DNA of 64,000 bases, from NCBI GenBank assembly GCA_039000515.1, contig JBCFYV010009882.1:61910317-61974316 (forward strand), given 5' to 3'. Below are positions 1-13,200 of this stretch, in pieces. This stretch comes from Timema cristinae (lineage: Eukaryota; Arthropoda; Insecta; Phasmatodea; Timematidae). A model generated the notes under the pieces. The model made no database searches, was not told where the DNA came from, and was given only the letters and a program-made list of their open reading frames with translations. Positions within the stretch are counted from its first letter, which is position 1. Each line of letters starts with the position of its first letter. The translations under genes were made by a program, and so were the position numbers.

Positions 1-4
1 TAAT

Positions 5-175
5 CAGATTTAGTACGCCTCAAATGCGGTGCTATACTAAATACAAGATGACACCTACCTAAGCTCGAATGGAGTGTGCCAGTTTCATATGCGAAATTAG
101 CCCATTCCATTTTGATCTAGCTAGGTGTCGTCCTGTATTTAGTATTGACTCGCACTTTAGGCGTGCTAATTCAGA
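5..175. repeat. Hairpin MITE-like inverted repeat
   Basis: The left arm starting TAGTACGCCT (about 11-78) is the imperfect reverse complement of the right arm ending AGGCGTGCTA (about 103-168). They pair over about 65 bp, around a loop of about 25 bp. Similarity extends a few bases outside each end. There is no coding capacity. It fits a small non-autonomous DNA transposon; the target duplication is not clear. Confidence 0.75.
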
Positions 176-580
176 GTATGAAACTGGCCTCTAATCTAAA
201 TCAAAATTCCTGGTGAAAAATAAGATAAATGGGAGTTTAAAATGCGTGAAACTATCCTAACGTTGGAGGAATTAGAGTTGAATTTTGAGCTTAGATTTTT
301 TCCAAAATATATTGTGATTATAGCTTTCCAACGTATAACAATTGCAGGACAAAGAATGCAGTTTGCTAATTACTTTTTAAAAACACACATTGTAGTTCGT
401 TTCACACGGTGACGTCAATTTGGACACATTTAAATTATGGAATCAAATTTATTCTGCAAGAAATCATGAACCACCTATTATCAACGCCACGGAAACTTAA
501 CACAACCGTTTAAAAGTATGATTTTCATGAAACCCCCAACTCTTTACAAGCTTATTCAAAAACTTCAGAAGGAACAGTCA

Positions 581-583
<3 letters not shown>

Positions 584-628
<45 letters not shown>
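584..628. repeat. TA microsatellite
   Basis: This is an uninterrupted TA dinucleotide tract of about 45 bp in the intron. Confidence 0.95.
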
Positions 629-632
<4 letters not shown>

Positions 633-1097
633 ATTATCTACGAGATGGATTCATGTAATTTCATTACAAACATCAATAAAGGAAATATATAAATTTACTT
701 TTTAAGATAATGAACATTGCATTCCGCTATGACGATTCAAAGTCAATTAATATATTGATGATTAATGGCGCATCCTTAGCCACAACATGGTAGTGTGACT
801 TAAACAAACGTATTAATACAAAACTTTTATAAAATCTTTACAAAATGATATTTATAGATATAAATTAAGCTTGTAATGTAGTCGAAAAAATTGTTTTGTC
901 TTGATTGTAACGCACTTTTTATGTCAAGTTTTTCTTGGTAGGTCTTTTCTTAATACCTTTGTCGTACAGTCGGGTCATAATGTATTTAAAGATACGATAA
1001 GGAGTGTGGTAGAAAGTTTACTAGTATTTAAATGAATCAAATTAGTTCTTAGATTTTAAGTTAACTATTTTGATTTTATTGATAACTTTCTGTGCAG

Positions 1098-1245
1098 TTC
1101 CTCCCATGTTTGAGGTGAAGTCCACCCAGGCAACTGTCCGTCGGGGTGCCTCTCAGACGCTACAATGCCAGGCGCATGGCGATGGTCCTATGAGCATTGT
1201 ATGGCAGAGGGAAGACATGCGTCTACCAGCTCAGCTAAAACCAAG
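1098..1245 (+). CDS. Dscam2: Dscam exon: Ig9, first half
   Basis: The exon follows the acceptor ttctgtgcag and ends before gtaatg. It reads (V)PPMFEVKS, then the first disulphide cysteine in TLQCQAHG and the core tryptophan in IVWQRE. It enters in phase 1 and leaves in phase 2 (CCA AG), joining exactly to A TAT at 3825 to give Pro-Arg-Tyr. This is the N-terminal half of the ninth Ig domain, immediately before the FN3 block in Dscam proteins. Confidence 0.95.
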
Positions 1246-4200
1246 GTAATGTATTTAAAAACAATAAGCTTAATATAATAAGGTAGGATTAACATGGCAA
1301 AGTCATAGCATTTTTCATGGTTCGTATTGTTGAAATTAACATTCACACAATGTTGCCAACATTTATTTTTATATCTACCTTGATTTGTTTATTCTTTTGG
1401 AAATATTATAAGATGAAACAGACATATTATGGACCTAGAGCAAGAAGAGTAGAAATATAATAGAAAAATAAGGCTAGTCAAAACTGTGTAGCGACAGAAA
1501 TAAATAAATGGTAAAAGCAGAAATGATAATTTTGAAATTGAATAGTGAGAACTATTTTGTATGGAAATATTGCTATTAAAAGAGAAGTTGTAGAACGTGT
1601 TACGTCCCACCATACTCAGAGTTTCCTCTTATACCACACTCCTGCGAGCCTTTGAGGCTGGACACCTTTCCCGAGGAGCCACCGAGCCACAAAGACCGGC
1701 AAGGATGGAGAGGCTAATGTCTAACAAACCTACTAGATCACAGTGATACAGAATGTATTTTCCCTCCCTAATAACTCAAAACAACCTCCAGATACCGAGG
1801 AGTTGGAATAAAAATCCCACACCAAGGAAACGAAGAAATGTTTAAATAACTACCTACAGTGTATATGTATGGACCCTAAATATCTGTATTATATTGGATC
1901 TAAGTTACAAAAATGTTTGTAATAATTGTAAGCCATTCTACTTGTCACAACTTTGCTGTACAGAAGAACCATATTTTTGTAATATTTTATACTCGGTCCT
2001 TCAACTCACCCAGATGTCATGAATCTCCAATAATGTTACCATCTTATAAATCCCTCTTGTGTTATTTTTAATATTTATACTACTGATGGAAAGCGACCTT
2101 GGGCCTGCTGTCACTATTTCAAGATAAGCGCCCTCTAGGGTGCTCTCGCTAATTCAAGGTAAACGCCCTTCTGGGGCCCGGTGCGTTATGCTGACAATCG
2201 CAACTTATTGCGAGTTCACTGACTACTAAGTGTGGTACAAGAGTTATAAATAAGGATAGGCCCGAAGAATCAACCGAAGGCACAACTGCTGAAGAAATTG
2301 TAAATTGGTGATGATTGATGATCAATATCGTGGATGAATTGGTCTTTTGGTCGATGACAGCCAATTATCGCAAAGAAGAAATACAAGGACACCAAAGAAG
2401 GCATGGATGGCTCTCGAATATCATGATGCAAAAGGACACATTGAGAAATAAGGTATGTCTGATTAGACGTATTTGTTGTACATAACTGGCTGAAAATTAT
2501 TATGGATGAATATGTTGCCAAATTAACACACTTGTTACAACAATTTGTTAATTTTGGTGAGGAACGTAAATATATCTAGGTTGGTGTAGTGACTTAGAGC
2601 ACAATACGTTATCTTCGTTTCGGCACTAGAAATGAGGTGGAAGCAAATTTATTATTAAGTTTGGTTAGGTTAAGACGGTTCAGTGTGTGTGTGTGTGGAT
2701 TTGATTATGGACCATCTTTGAATTGGAACCAAGTTGAATTTTAAAGTTCTATAAACTTATAAACGTTATCCATTTTATCCATTTTAAGTCTAGATTTTAA
2801 GAAAAGTACAGGGGGGTATAAGATTGGTATCAGCTAAACTTTAGTGTACCTTATTTGGCAATTTTTAAGATAGCGTTCTCTTTTAAGGTTTACTCACACG
2901 CCGCCATTAATGGAAAATCTCAAAATCCAAAAGAATGTTTTAACAGCTTATTGTGTTTGCAGTTTTAAAAGAGTTTATACAGGACTCGACGCAATGAAAT
3001 TAAATATTTATAATTAAAACATAATATTTAACAATGCCCAACTGTGCAAAATGAAATTCTGCAAGACTCTTGGGGATCTTCTAGTGTAAATTTTGTGTTA
3101 TGACTAAAGCAACAAGATCAAAGTCGGCTTATAGAGGCTGAAAATTCTAAATTTAGCATTGGGTAAAATGACATGACAACAAAGAGCGTCTTTAAAAGGT
3201 CACTGAAAGAAGAAGGCACTTATAATCTTATTTATGAAGCCTTTCAAAATTGATAAATATCCCTCAAGTAGATATGATGAATTTTTAACAGCCAGCTTTA
3301 ACTTCAATTACCCAATAAGTTAATATGTTTTTTCCAACACTAGATCCATTTTTTTTAAATGGGTAGGTATTAAGTATTTTAATTAATTTTTCAGGACTTG
3401 ATTATGAGCATGTTAAAATACAATACAATTATTATTTTTCACTTGAAGTTTACATAAAAAATGTTTAAAAAAATAAAGCTCCTTATTAAATTTAGGCCTA
3501 TTTGGTCGAAATAAAATATTGAATAAAACATCATTGGTCAGTCGTTCCGGGTAAATGTAAGAGGTTATATTCATTGTGATAAAAAGGAACTTAAATTATT
3601 ACTATTTAAAATGTTATTTTTTATTTTTGAGTGGTCCGAGAGATATTTGTTTATTTTACTTGAACATTGGAAATTTAATTTGATAGAGATGGTGAGAGAT
3701 TGGTTCTATTAAAGGCTGTTATGGTCGCATTCGTAGACTGAGGTCATTCCATCTTCATACAATATAACTGTTGAAAAATTAAAAATATATTTTGTCTACC
3801 AGAAATATTACGCTTATTTTGCAGATATGATGTTAAGGAGACAACTATTAAAGGCGGATTCTTATCAGAGCTTCATATCTCAAACACTGTTAAATCAGAT
3901 AGTGGAACTTTCAACTGCATCGCAAAGAATCCTTTTGGGAGATCAGAGCGTACAGTACATCTTCAAGTTCAAGGTAAGTAATTATTTTAAATTTATGAGA
4001 TTCCAGTGGAATACTGTAGATCTCTTAGAAGAGATGCTTATTTAACTTCACTACCTCAGTTTGGATTTAGGCTAATTAAAGTGTTCCCTTTACATTCCTG
4101 ACAAGTTTAATTTCCTCTATTGCCCGACAGGTTTTTTCTACTTCCTATAACGTTCCATTTAAAAATTTAAAAATTCAGTATCTCTGTTATTTGGAATAGT

Positions 4201-7200
4201 CCCTAAGCCCACGTGCTAGATTTAATTTATCTAACACACAAATACGTAGTATTTAAAAAAATCATTTTGGAAATTTTGAACCACCCTCCCTCCTATTAAT
4301 TTATCCAACTTACTCTATTTTTATTTTACTATCCGTAGGGTCCTTCTACATGCTCCCCCTTCTTTCCTAAACGCTTATTTGGAATCACCCTGAGAAATTT
4401 TAAATTCTATGATTCATTTGTTGTGAGAAAGAATAGGTGGACAAAGTGTTTTTTGCTAAAGTACTGCTCCAGTGTGAGTCATCATCTATATTTCCCAGTG
4501 ATTTACAAAATAATAATATGTATGATGCATGGGCTAGGTCGTTAAGGATACGTAAGTTTGAAAGGAAGTCAGACCTTTGATGACATGTAGCCACATTCTT
4601 AAATAAAAATACACAACATTATTCGGATGTACGGCACATATATGGCTAAGAGAATTTCCCTTCGATACTCCAGGGTGTTCCTCAACGAAAACACCTTGCG
4701 TTTGTCAATATAAATCTTAATTTTCTAAGCATTATATGAAGCAACCTCATTGTGGGTCAGCATCATTGCAAGGGGATTTTCATCTCACAATTTCATGAAG
4801 GTTGTTAATGGTGCATCACATGGTTTGTTAGAGATGTCAGTAACATTACCTAATGTAAAATATACACATCGTTCATCTACGAGATGGACAGCTAAATAAA
4901 AGCATAAAAACCTGAATAATCCCAACTGAATTTGTTCCATCTCATTGGTCTAGTTAATACTAAACGTCAAGTTATCACCATCCTTTTCGTTTTATTTAAA
5001 TACAAAATTAAAAAAAGTGATGAACGTTCAGAGCTCCAAATTAATTTGGGAATATAAATCTCTCAATAGGAGGAGATTTTGTGGGACCAATCAATGGTTG
5101 TCTTAGTTACAACGTTCAAGAACGGATCGTGGCCGAGCGCCCTCCATTGGCGGGATGCCGTTTACGGTATTTTGGATATCTGTCATGCCCTTCCACGTAT
5201 CTCTATAAAAATTCTTTGGATAATTTTTCTGCATGCATGGAGACAATCGATTCAAAAGTCTATATAGGTCCTGTAACATATAGGTAATTATTAAAATTAC
5301 GTGCAGTTGTGTGTTGAAGTTTGAATTAGGTAACACAGAACTTTTCACCGAATCTATATCTTCCGGTTTGATTTTTCTTTAATTCATAACATTAGGTGAA
5401 CTTGGCAGTCACCACATATGCCTCGTCACAATATACATACCCACTTGGTAAGACCGAAAAAGTCGATGTTTATCAAATTCAACAATTTTATCAAGCTCTT
5501 AATAATTTTCAAACGAAGCACACAATAGTTATTTGTTGGTTAAATGCTGATTGATAGTTCAATAAAAAAAAACTGCTAACGTGTTGACAGATTTGAATAG
5601 TAATTTCTATAGTCTTAAGATTTCTCTGAATTTGTCTTTGGATTTCAATTAAAAGATATTCTTTAACTTTACCCTTCATTTCAATTGTCTATATGTTGCG
5701 TCCTAGGAATAATAAGGAACTCTGGTCCGGAAACGCACAATCTTCACGTTGCAGACTGGCTCTCTTTAAACAAAAGCTAATAATAAGGCATTGCATTTTC
5801 CATCTCATGAACACGTGAGGTGACTCTATCAAAGTAATGACCACTGTGAAGTCAAACATTTGCTAAAGCTCCCTAATCGCTCTTAACATTAAGTCGCAGT
5901 AGATCATGAATGGGTATACCTTTATCGATTAGGCTAACATGATGTTAATATATGTCGAAGATCGTTATATTAGTAGGGCTACTTGGCAAATTTATGCAGA
6001 CCGTCTTATAGATTATCCAACTTCATCTAATACAATGTATGCTAGATTTTTCAACGATTGCAGGAAAGAGGAACATTCACAGTCAACAGGGTGAACTGCA
6101 GGTCTTTAAGGAACCATCGTACTGCAGGATATGAAAAATAAGTGCTTCATAGGGTTGAACAGAACCCATCTACTAGCAAGTAACGATTGAACGTGACATA
6201 GGTGTTAATCATATTGTAACACCACCCTTATTCCTCCAGAATAAAGGCGGGTACACAATTACAAAAAACATATAAAGTACATATACATAAATGCTGAAGG
6301 GCCGATAGGACATCAAAGACAAATATACCATAATATAATATATTTGCTTCTGTTTCCCCAAAACCCACTCGACAATTATTGCGCCGGTAATAAAGGGAAC
6401 CAACGGCCAAGACATCAAAGATATTTCCCGTTAAAAAACCTCAGAACATATTTGAAATAATCTGAGAGAGAGAGAGAGAGAGATTTGAACTTAGTTAAAT
6501 GCAATGATTTATTTAGAACAACTTAAGTCATAAAATATACATTAGATGAATATAAATTATGTATTTATATATAAACAAAAATAACGATGTCATACAGAAG
6601 GGGTTCCAACAATATTCAACATTATTAATTAGTTTCTCGCGTGTCAATATAGCAAGTTCCAGTGATTAACACAGTTTTGAATATATTGTTGATTTGTAAA
6701 TAGGGACTCTGAACATTAAAAACAAATAATTATAGATACATACATATAATCCTACAAGGACTACAAACGCCATCGCCAAAATTATTGCCCGTGTAACCAA
6801 AAAAAAAGGGCTTAAAGATTTTACCCAATTCTGAACTACATGAGTAAAAGGAGGCTCAATATTAAACACTTTCAATATTATATAATATACAAAACTAAGA
6901 AGAAAGATAAAAGTCTAATGTCAGAAGGACTTCACTATTAATAAATACATTGTACGTACCGGTATTACAAAAGACTAAAGACTTTAAAGGTAAAAGTCTC
7001 ATGTCAGAAGGACTACAAAATTAATACATTGTACGTATTATAAAAGACTATGGACTTCAAAGATAAAAGTCTCATGTCAGAAGGACTTCAAAATGAATAC
7101 ATTGTACGTATTACAAAAGACTAAAGACTTCAAAGGTAAAAGTCTCATGTCAGAAGGACTTCAAAATGAATACATTGTACGTATTACAAAAGACTATGGA

Positions 7201-10200
7201 CTTCAAAGATAAAAGTCTCATGTCAGAATGACTTCAATATTAAAGAAAAATATTAGTTGGAACAATATTATACCAATAAAATAACCTACTGTCCGTTAGA
7301 ATAAATATTCTACAAGTCCAAAATTTTAAACATGTTATATGTTATCCGCGCGCAATATCCTGCATTATTATAAGACATGATATAAATCATATTTTAGTCT
7401 AAAGGGAATTTAGATAAACAAAGGCCGAAAAATAATTTAGCTTACACTTACTCGGAACACCCAAATGTGTCCTCGTTTTATTTTCTGCGAGAGTCCCTTA
7501 CTTACTTGTACCAGTATTTATTTTACCATAGTCGCTCAGAGAGGGGGGAAAGTAAGGTAATACATACAAGGGAAAACACAGAAATAAACGAGAGAGGGAA
7601 GGGGTAAAGAGACGGGGAAGATGCAACGAGCTGCTTAGTAGAGGTTCCAGAAACATCATATGTGCTCACGACACTTTCTTGAGGCGGAAACGTCATAGTT
7701 CTTTCCCGGCATGCTTTGCAAAAAATACACTGTTGAAGCATCTCCAGGCCTCGCGCTGTCAGTCAACCCGATATGTTTGTAGTGACCGGTGGTGTTTGTG
7801 GGTGAGAGTCATCTCGGACGTTCACACAAATAAATGGGGCCTTGGTGAGTTTTATCAGATACTATTGTGGGGGTGGTAGAATACCACTAGAAATTATAGT
7901 GTCCAGTTCTATTGTTTTGATCTTCACCTTATAGCATTATTTATAAATTAGCAATATGAGCGTCTGACAGGTTCTGAAAGAACAACAGCTTCCATCCTCA
8001 GAGATTTCAAGCAATGAGTCCAGCCGATTTTCCTTGAAGAGTTAACTTTTGTGAAACGTTGTCTGTTTCAAGTTGAATTTCCATGACTCGTTCTGTTTAC
8101 CGATGAAGCTTCATTAAACAGGGATGTCATTTTCAACTCCATCAACGGGCTTGTATGAGACAAAGAAGACCTTTAAGCTACTCACGCCGCTAGATTCAAA
8201 AAACACTTCAGCATCAATGTGTGGACTGGTATTATCGATGGTTGTTTAATTGGTCCGTACCTTCTTCCACCCCGTCTCACCGGAACTGTTTATTTTATAT
8301 TCCTGCAAAAGGCATTGCCAAAATTGTGTAAAGACGTACCATTACGAATTCATCAACAGATGTGGCTACAACAAGATGGTGCGCCACTACGCTTTTTACT
8401 CGCTGTCCAAGACTACATATGCTATGTATTAGGGGATATGTGTATTGATCAAGGGGAACGAGTAGAATGTCCTCCATTCTCTTCGGACTTAACTCTGCTA
8501 GACGTTTTCCTGTGGATCCACATGATAATCTTGGCTTATGACACCCCTATTGAAACTGTGGAACATCTGCTAGCACACATTCTCGATATATTTGTTATTA
8601 TTATGTTAGTTAAACAGAGACAACATTCTGTCAAATGATCTTTTTTTTTCTCACAGAACAATCGGTATAGTAAATGGCTTAGACTTCCGAGATCCTTTCA
8701 ACCATCCTCTCAAATACACTGCACAGTTGCTACATACAGTGTGAAGAGTTCATTGTTTTACCTGGTCGCCTATTTTCCCCCAAAAGTAGAGCTCATATAC
8801 GTTCTTAATTAATTGCGATTACAGATTATAATATAATCACCACCCACGTAACAAAAACTGTCTACATTCTTTTCATACTTTAGAGGCAAAATAAAACGCA
8901 GTAATAAATCAACTACTGTAGTAAGCTTGATGAAGGTTTTCCAACTCTTGAAATTAAGTATTATGAAGTACAATTAGTTTCATTCAACTCACGAACACTT
9001 CAATGAATTAGTTGATATGTTACTTGTTGGAACATGTTTTTGGAATGACCATTGGCTTCTTGCTAAGTTTCTCTATAATTGATTTAATCTGACTCACTAC
9101 CTGAATACATCATCCTTATAAATTTAATATATATATTTGTTCTTTAATACGGAATGAATAAATAGATGAATTGATGTATATTATGTTTTAATATAATTTA
9201 CTTATAAAATATTGAATTAATAAAGAGGTCAAATAAAATTTACAGGAATAAATACACAAGACAATTCTTTAAACTATTATGATAGACATATTAAAAATTG
9301 TTTTTAAATATTCTTTTAAATCTGTTCGTGATAGTAAAATTAGCTTTATAAATTTGTTACCGGAAATAAATGAACATATAAAAACTATATATCATACATC
9401 AGGAAATAGAAAGTGTGTATAACAGTCTAATTAAATACTTGTAATTAAGGGTTGAGTCATAATGAAATTTTGTAAAGGCTGTAAAATAATTGTTTCCCAA
9501 TACAAGATGCTCCAGGTCGGCCTCAAGATCTTCGAGTTCTAGATTGTGGAAGTAGAAGAGTAAAGTTGGCTTGGTTGGATCCTACTGATGATCGCAGTCC
9601 TATACTTCAGTATATAGTTCAATATCAACAAGAATCGCGTAAGTTGAATATTGTGTTTAAATTGTTTGATCTAAGACAGAAACAAATCTTTAATAGCTTA
9701 GCATTAAAAGATATGTTTTTTTTTTAATCAAATCAGTTCTATACCACACAGATAAGTAGATGTTTGTATTAATTTTGGGAATTCTGACCTACCCCATCCC
9801 TCACAGTTATGTATTTAATTCTCTCTTTTTATTGGGTTTTCTACCGACTTTTTAAATTTTAATTCTCTACCATGCCTAACAAAAACGTTTTACATATCCC
9901 TACGCCTTTTCCCTTGTATCCCTAGGTTATATTTAAAATTTTTGAGACTCTTTTGAATATTTTAAGTGGTCACCTTACCTTACTTTTGAGTTTAAGTTTT
10001 AAATTTGTCTAGTGATGTTGAAGGATGTTCTCTAACTGTACTTAGAAACGTAATTTATTGTATAGTAGTAAATATTTATAGTTTAGAAATTATTCATGTG
10101 ATCATATTAAAATATTTACAGGTTTATCCTTAGCGAGTTATTAAGTCAAATAAAAAAAAAAATCAAACACAGTCAATCGGTTTGGAATATTTGAACTATC

Positions 10201-13200
10201 TAATTTATTAGTTAAAATTACTTCTAAAACAAATTTTAAAAATATTCAAAATAAGAAATATGCTTTTTGGTATCAAAACACAATTAAAATCAGTTTTATT
10301 GAGAAAAAAGTTGATTTTCTCGAAAAAAATGCCGATGAATTTATTTCCCTTGGACACAAATAATTTAATAATATTTTGAATTGTGTCCAGATCTATTTTG
10401 TATCCTAGTATATAACTTTAAACACGAGCATTTAGCTATACTTAGCAAAGTTTTAATAGATAAAGTCTGTCCTACTATAAAATATAAATGCTTTAAAAAG
10501 TTTTCATGGATTGTTTTACAGTACCGCGTCTTACTAACCTTTCGGTTTATAATCTTTTATGGATTTAGTGGGTTCCTAATATAAAAAAATATAGATAATT
10601 TAGCTATACTTAGCTAAGTTTTCGTGGATACAGTTAGTTTAGACTTAAGGTTTTGTTTCAAATAATGAAAAAAGACATGCAAAATTAAGCAAATCCTAAA
10701 TAATATAAATGGTTATATATTTTGTTTTCAAACTGGTAATAGACATAGAAACGTCTGTATTAAAGGGTAGTATGAAATTAACTTAGTCCATATTTTATTT
10801 TCTACGCCCTTTTCTGGCCCCTGCACCAAACATTAAAAAAATACTTGTATATAATTGCGAAAAATGTATTTTGAATTTTTTTTATTAGTATTAATTTAAT
10901 ATTAAACAAGCTAACACTGGCTGAGTGAACCGGTCTAGGACAACTGGGCACTTCCATCTGGGTGCTGCCAACCAGGCATGTCCAACTGGGCGCTTATAAG
11001 ACTGGGTGCCAAGACAACTGGGAACCAGTGTAAAAGCGTAATAGCGTTTTTTACTAAATATTCCTTTTTAAAGTTGTTTAAAAAAAAAATACCAGAGAAA
11101 ACTAAACGTGTGTATATTTAAAAAGTTATGATACTTGGTATTATAAAATTTTGAATTTTTTATAACACCTAAAACCATTAAAAATAAGAGTTTTGCCTAA
11201 AACAAACCATGTAAAGATGAATTAACCTTACCTATCATAACCTAACTGGTGCCTAGTTGTTGGTTTTAATTTTTTACAACTATAACATTTAAAAAACTAC
11301 CCTGGCACCCAGTCTTCCCAGTGCCCAGTTCACAAGTATCGAGTTGACCGTCCCCGTTTGGCAGCGCCCAGTTTTCCGGATCCGTAAGTAAGCTTAGTGA
11401 TTCCTGCCCCTGACCCTGGTGGAATTGTAATTGATTCTTGTCTCAGCCGGGTTCATTTAGTGTAGAGTCCATTTTATGACTGTCGCAGTGGTGTCTTATC
11501 GTTTCTCTGGGCAAGTTCTAGTGTATTTTATAAATCCTTTTATGCCCTGCAAACTTAGGTAGCTAATGCCCATTTGAGTGTCGCTAGGAACTATCAATTT
11601 TATCAAGCGTGGACAATTATTTTAAACAAGGGCTACATCCTTTATGTAGGCTTCACGGACCACAATCTTCGTTGATAACAAATGAATTTTGCCTAATAAT
11701 AATATAAATACGTTTCATCCACTTTAAAATAAATGAAATGAGGAAAGTTGAATTTAGATAACCATTAGGTTTAATTTATTGTGAATAGGGGTTGCTCAAC
11801 ATGAGTTATCATTTTAAAAACATTTTTAAAGGAAACGATACAAAATTCACAATGGTGCCCCATTTTATTGAAGATTTTTTTTAAATATTCTACAATCCTT
11901 TGCTATTTCCTTTTTTTGGATTTTACCGCATTCGCTATTGAACATATTCTAAGTGAGCTTGTTCCACTTTATTTTTACGCTAAGGAATAATATCATATTA
12001 GGTCTACATCTATTCCTTTTAAGCTGTATAGGAATACCATCCTTTTATTGTGGAAATAGTTAATTTTTCTTTAGTCCTGGATTGTTCTGAAAATAGATCT
12101 CGTTTCTTCTCTTTCTTCTTCTTCTTCTTCTTATTATTATTATATTACATGGATGTTAAATTAATTTAACCCACTTGTTTACTCATAAGGAACCAGCTTT
12201 AAGGTAGCCCCAATTTTTAAAATTTTGTATTTATGTTGTTTCATATTTTCTTACATATTTTGAGTCCGCACCAAAAAACTTAGTTTGTTCCCTTTTGTTA
12301 ATTTCACAAATATGTTTATTTTGATCCAATGAGAATATTTTAGTAGAAGTGCACTATTTCACTTTAAATATTTGAACTTAAGTAGGCTGCTAATAGTATG
12401 TTGTCAGCTGCTTACGAATTATTCCTTAAAACTTTGGTCGTCGACTTGATTAGAATTGCTTCGAAGACGTATATTTGATCAATTTTACCATCCCAATAGT
12501 GAAAAGCTTACATCATAATGCTAAAGAACCCCTACTCACACCTAAACAACTTATATTATCTTCTGTAACAACAACCTGAGAGACATAAAACGTTTTACAG
12601 AACATTTTGAAACCAATAATAAAATATTTACTTTAATAATATTATGGATCTTAATACTAGGGACTCACACCAAGATGTTCCCTCATGAGTAGACAAAGAA
12701 TTGAAGAAGAAGAAGAAGAATTGAAATCCCTTCTTTCCTAAATTCTGGCAGTGATTAAAACACATAGGAAATTTAGAATATTAACCAAACAATGCTTGTA
12801 GAACAGCTTACTTGTGTTGTCATTTCGATAAAACAAGGCATTTTTAATGATCTGACATGAAAAGGAAGCACCATGGACATTTGCTGTTGTTTTAAAACTG
12901 AATTATGTTCAAATAGAGGCTTAAGCCAGCCAACTATACCCTATATCTGCCTTTAATATATTTTATATTATATAAAATAACCCTCTATACTGTCTAAGAG
13001 AGGTCCAATGTAAGACCATATAGCTTCCATTTTTCATAATAGAAACAATATGTAAAAATTGATAGTTGCAAAACCAATCACATGCCTTATAAATACATAT
13101 CTACGTATATCTTAGTTTTTATACAGGTTTTAAGCTAGTGGACTGACTATAGCTATTACCTCCATCTGTTAAGTCGTAAATGGATTTTTTTTTTTTTAGC

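Larger units (their letters stand above)
1..1097 (+). other. Dscam intron, 3' part (upstream of the first visible exon)
   Basis: This is non-coding and AT-rich. It holds a hairpin MITE at about 5-175 and a TA microsatellite at 584-628. It ends at the acceptor at 1096-1097. I saw no gene. Confidence 0.85.
3974..9506 (+). other. Dscam intron, 5.5 kb
   Basis: It holds a GA microsatellite (about 6464-6482), a 73-bp tandem array (6908-7245) and a mariner-like transposase remnant (about 7930-8640). Between about 6200 and 6880 two - strand open frames of about 70 codons carry hydrophobic stretches without recognised homology; I do not call them genes. Nothing was recognised in 3974-6200. Confidence 0.75.

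Noticed and set aside
6209..6875. Two hydrophobic - strand open frames of about 70 codons that might be membrane proteins
   Set aside because: They have no homology, start context or conservation evidence; AT-rich DNA readily yields hydrophobic open frames.
6908..7245. CRISPR-like array
   Set aside because: The 73-bp units are contiguous with no spacers, and the genome is clearly eukaryotic.
7523..7741. - strand open frame with [18 protein letters not shown]
   Set aside because: The cysteine pattern looked finger-like, but there is only one C-x2-C pair and no recognisable family.
12105..12721. CTT and GAA tracts as an inverted repeat element
   Set aside because: Only the microsatellites themselves are complementary; flanks do not pair.
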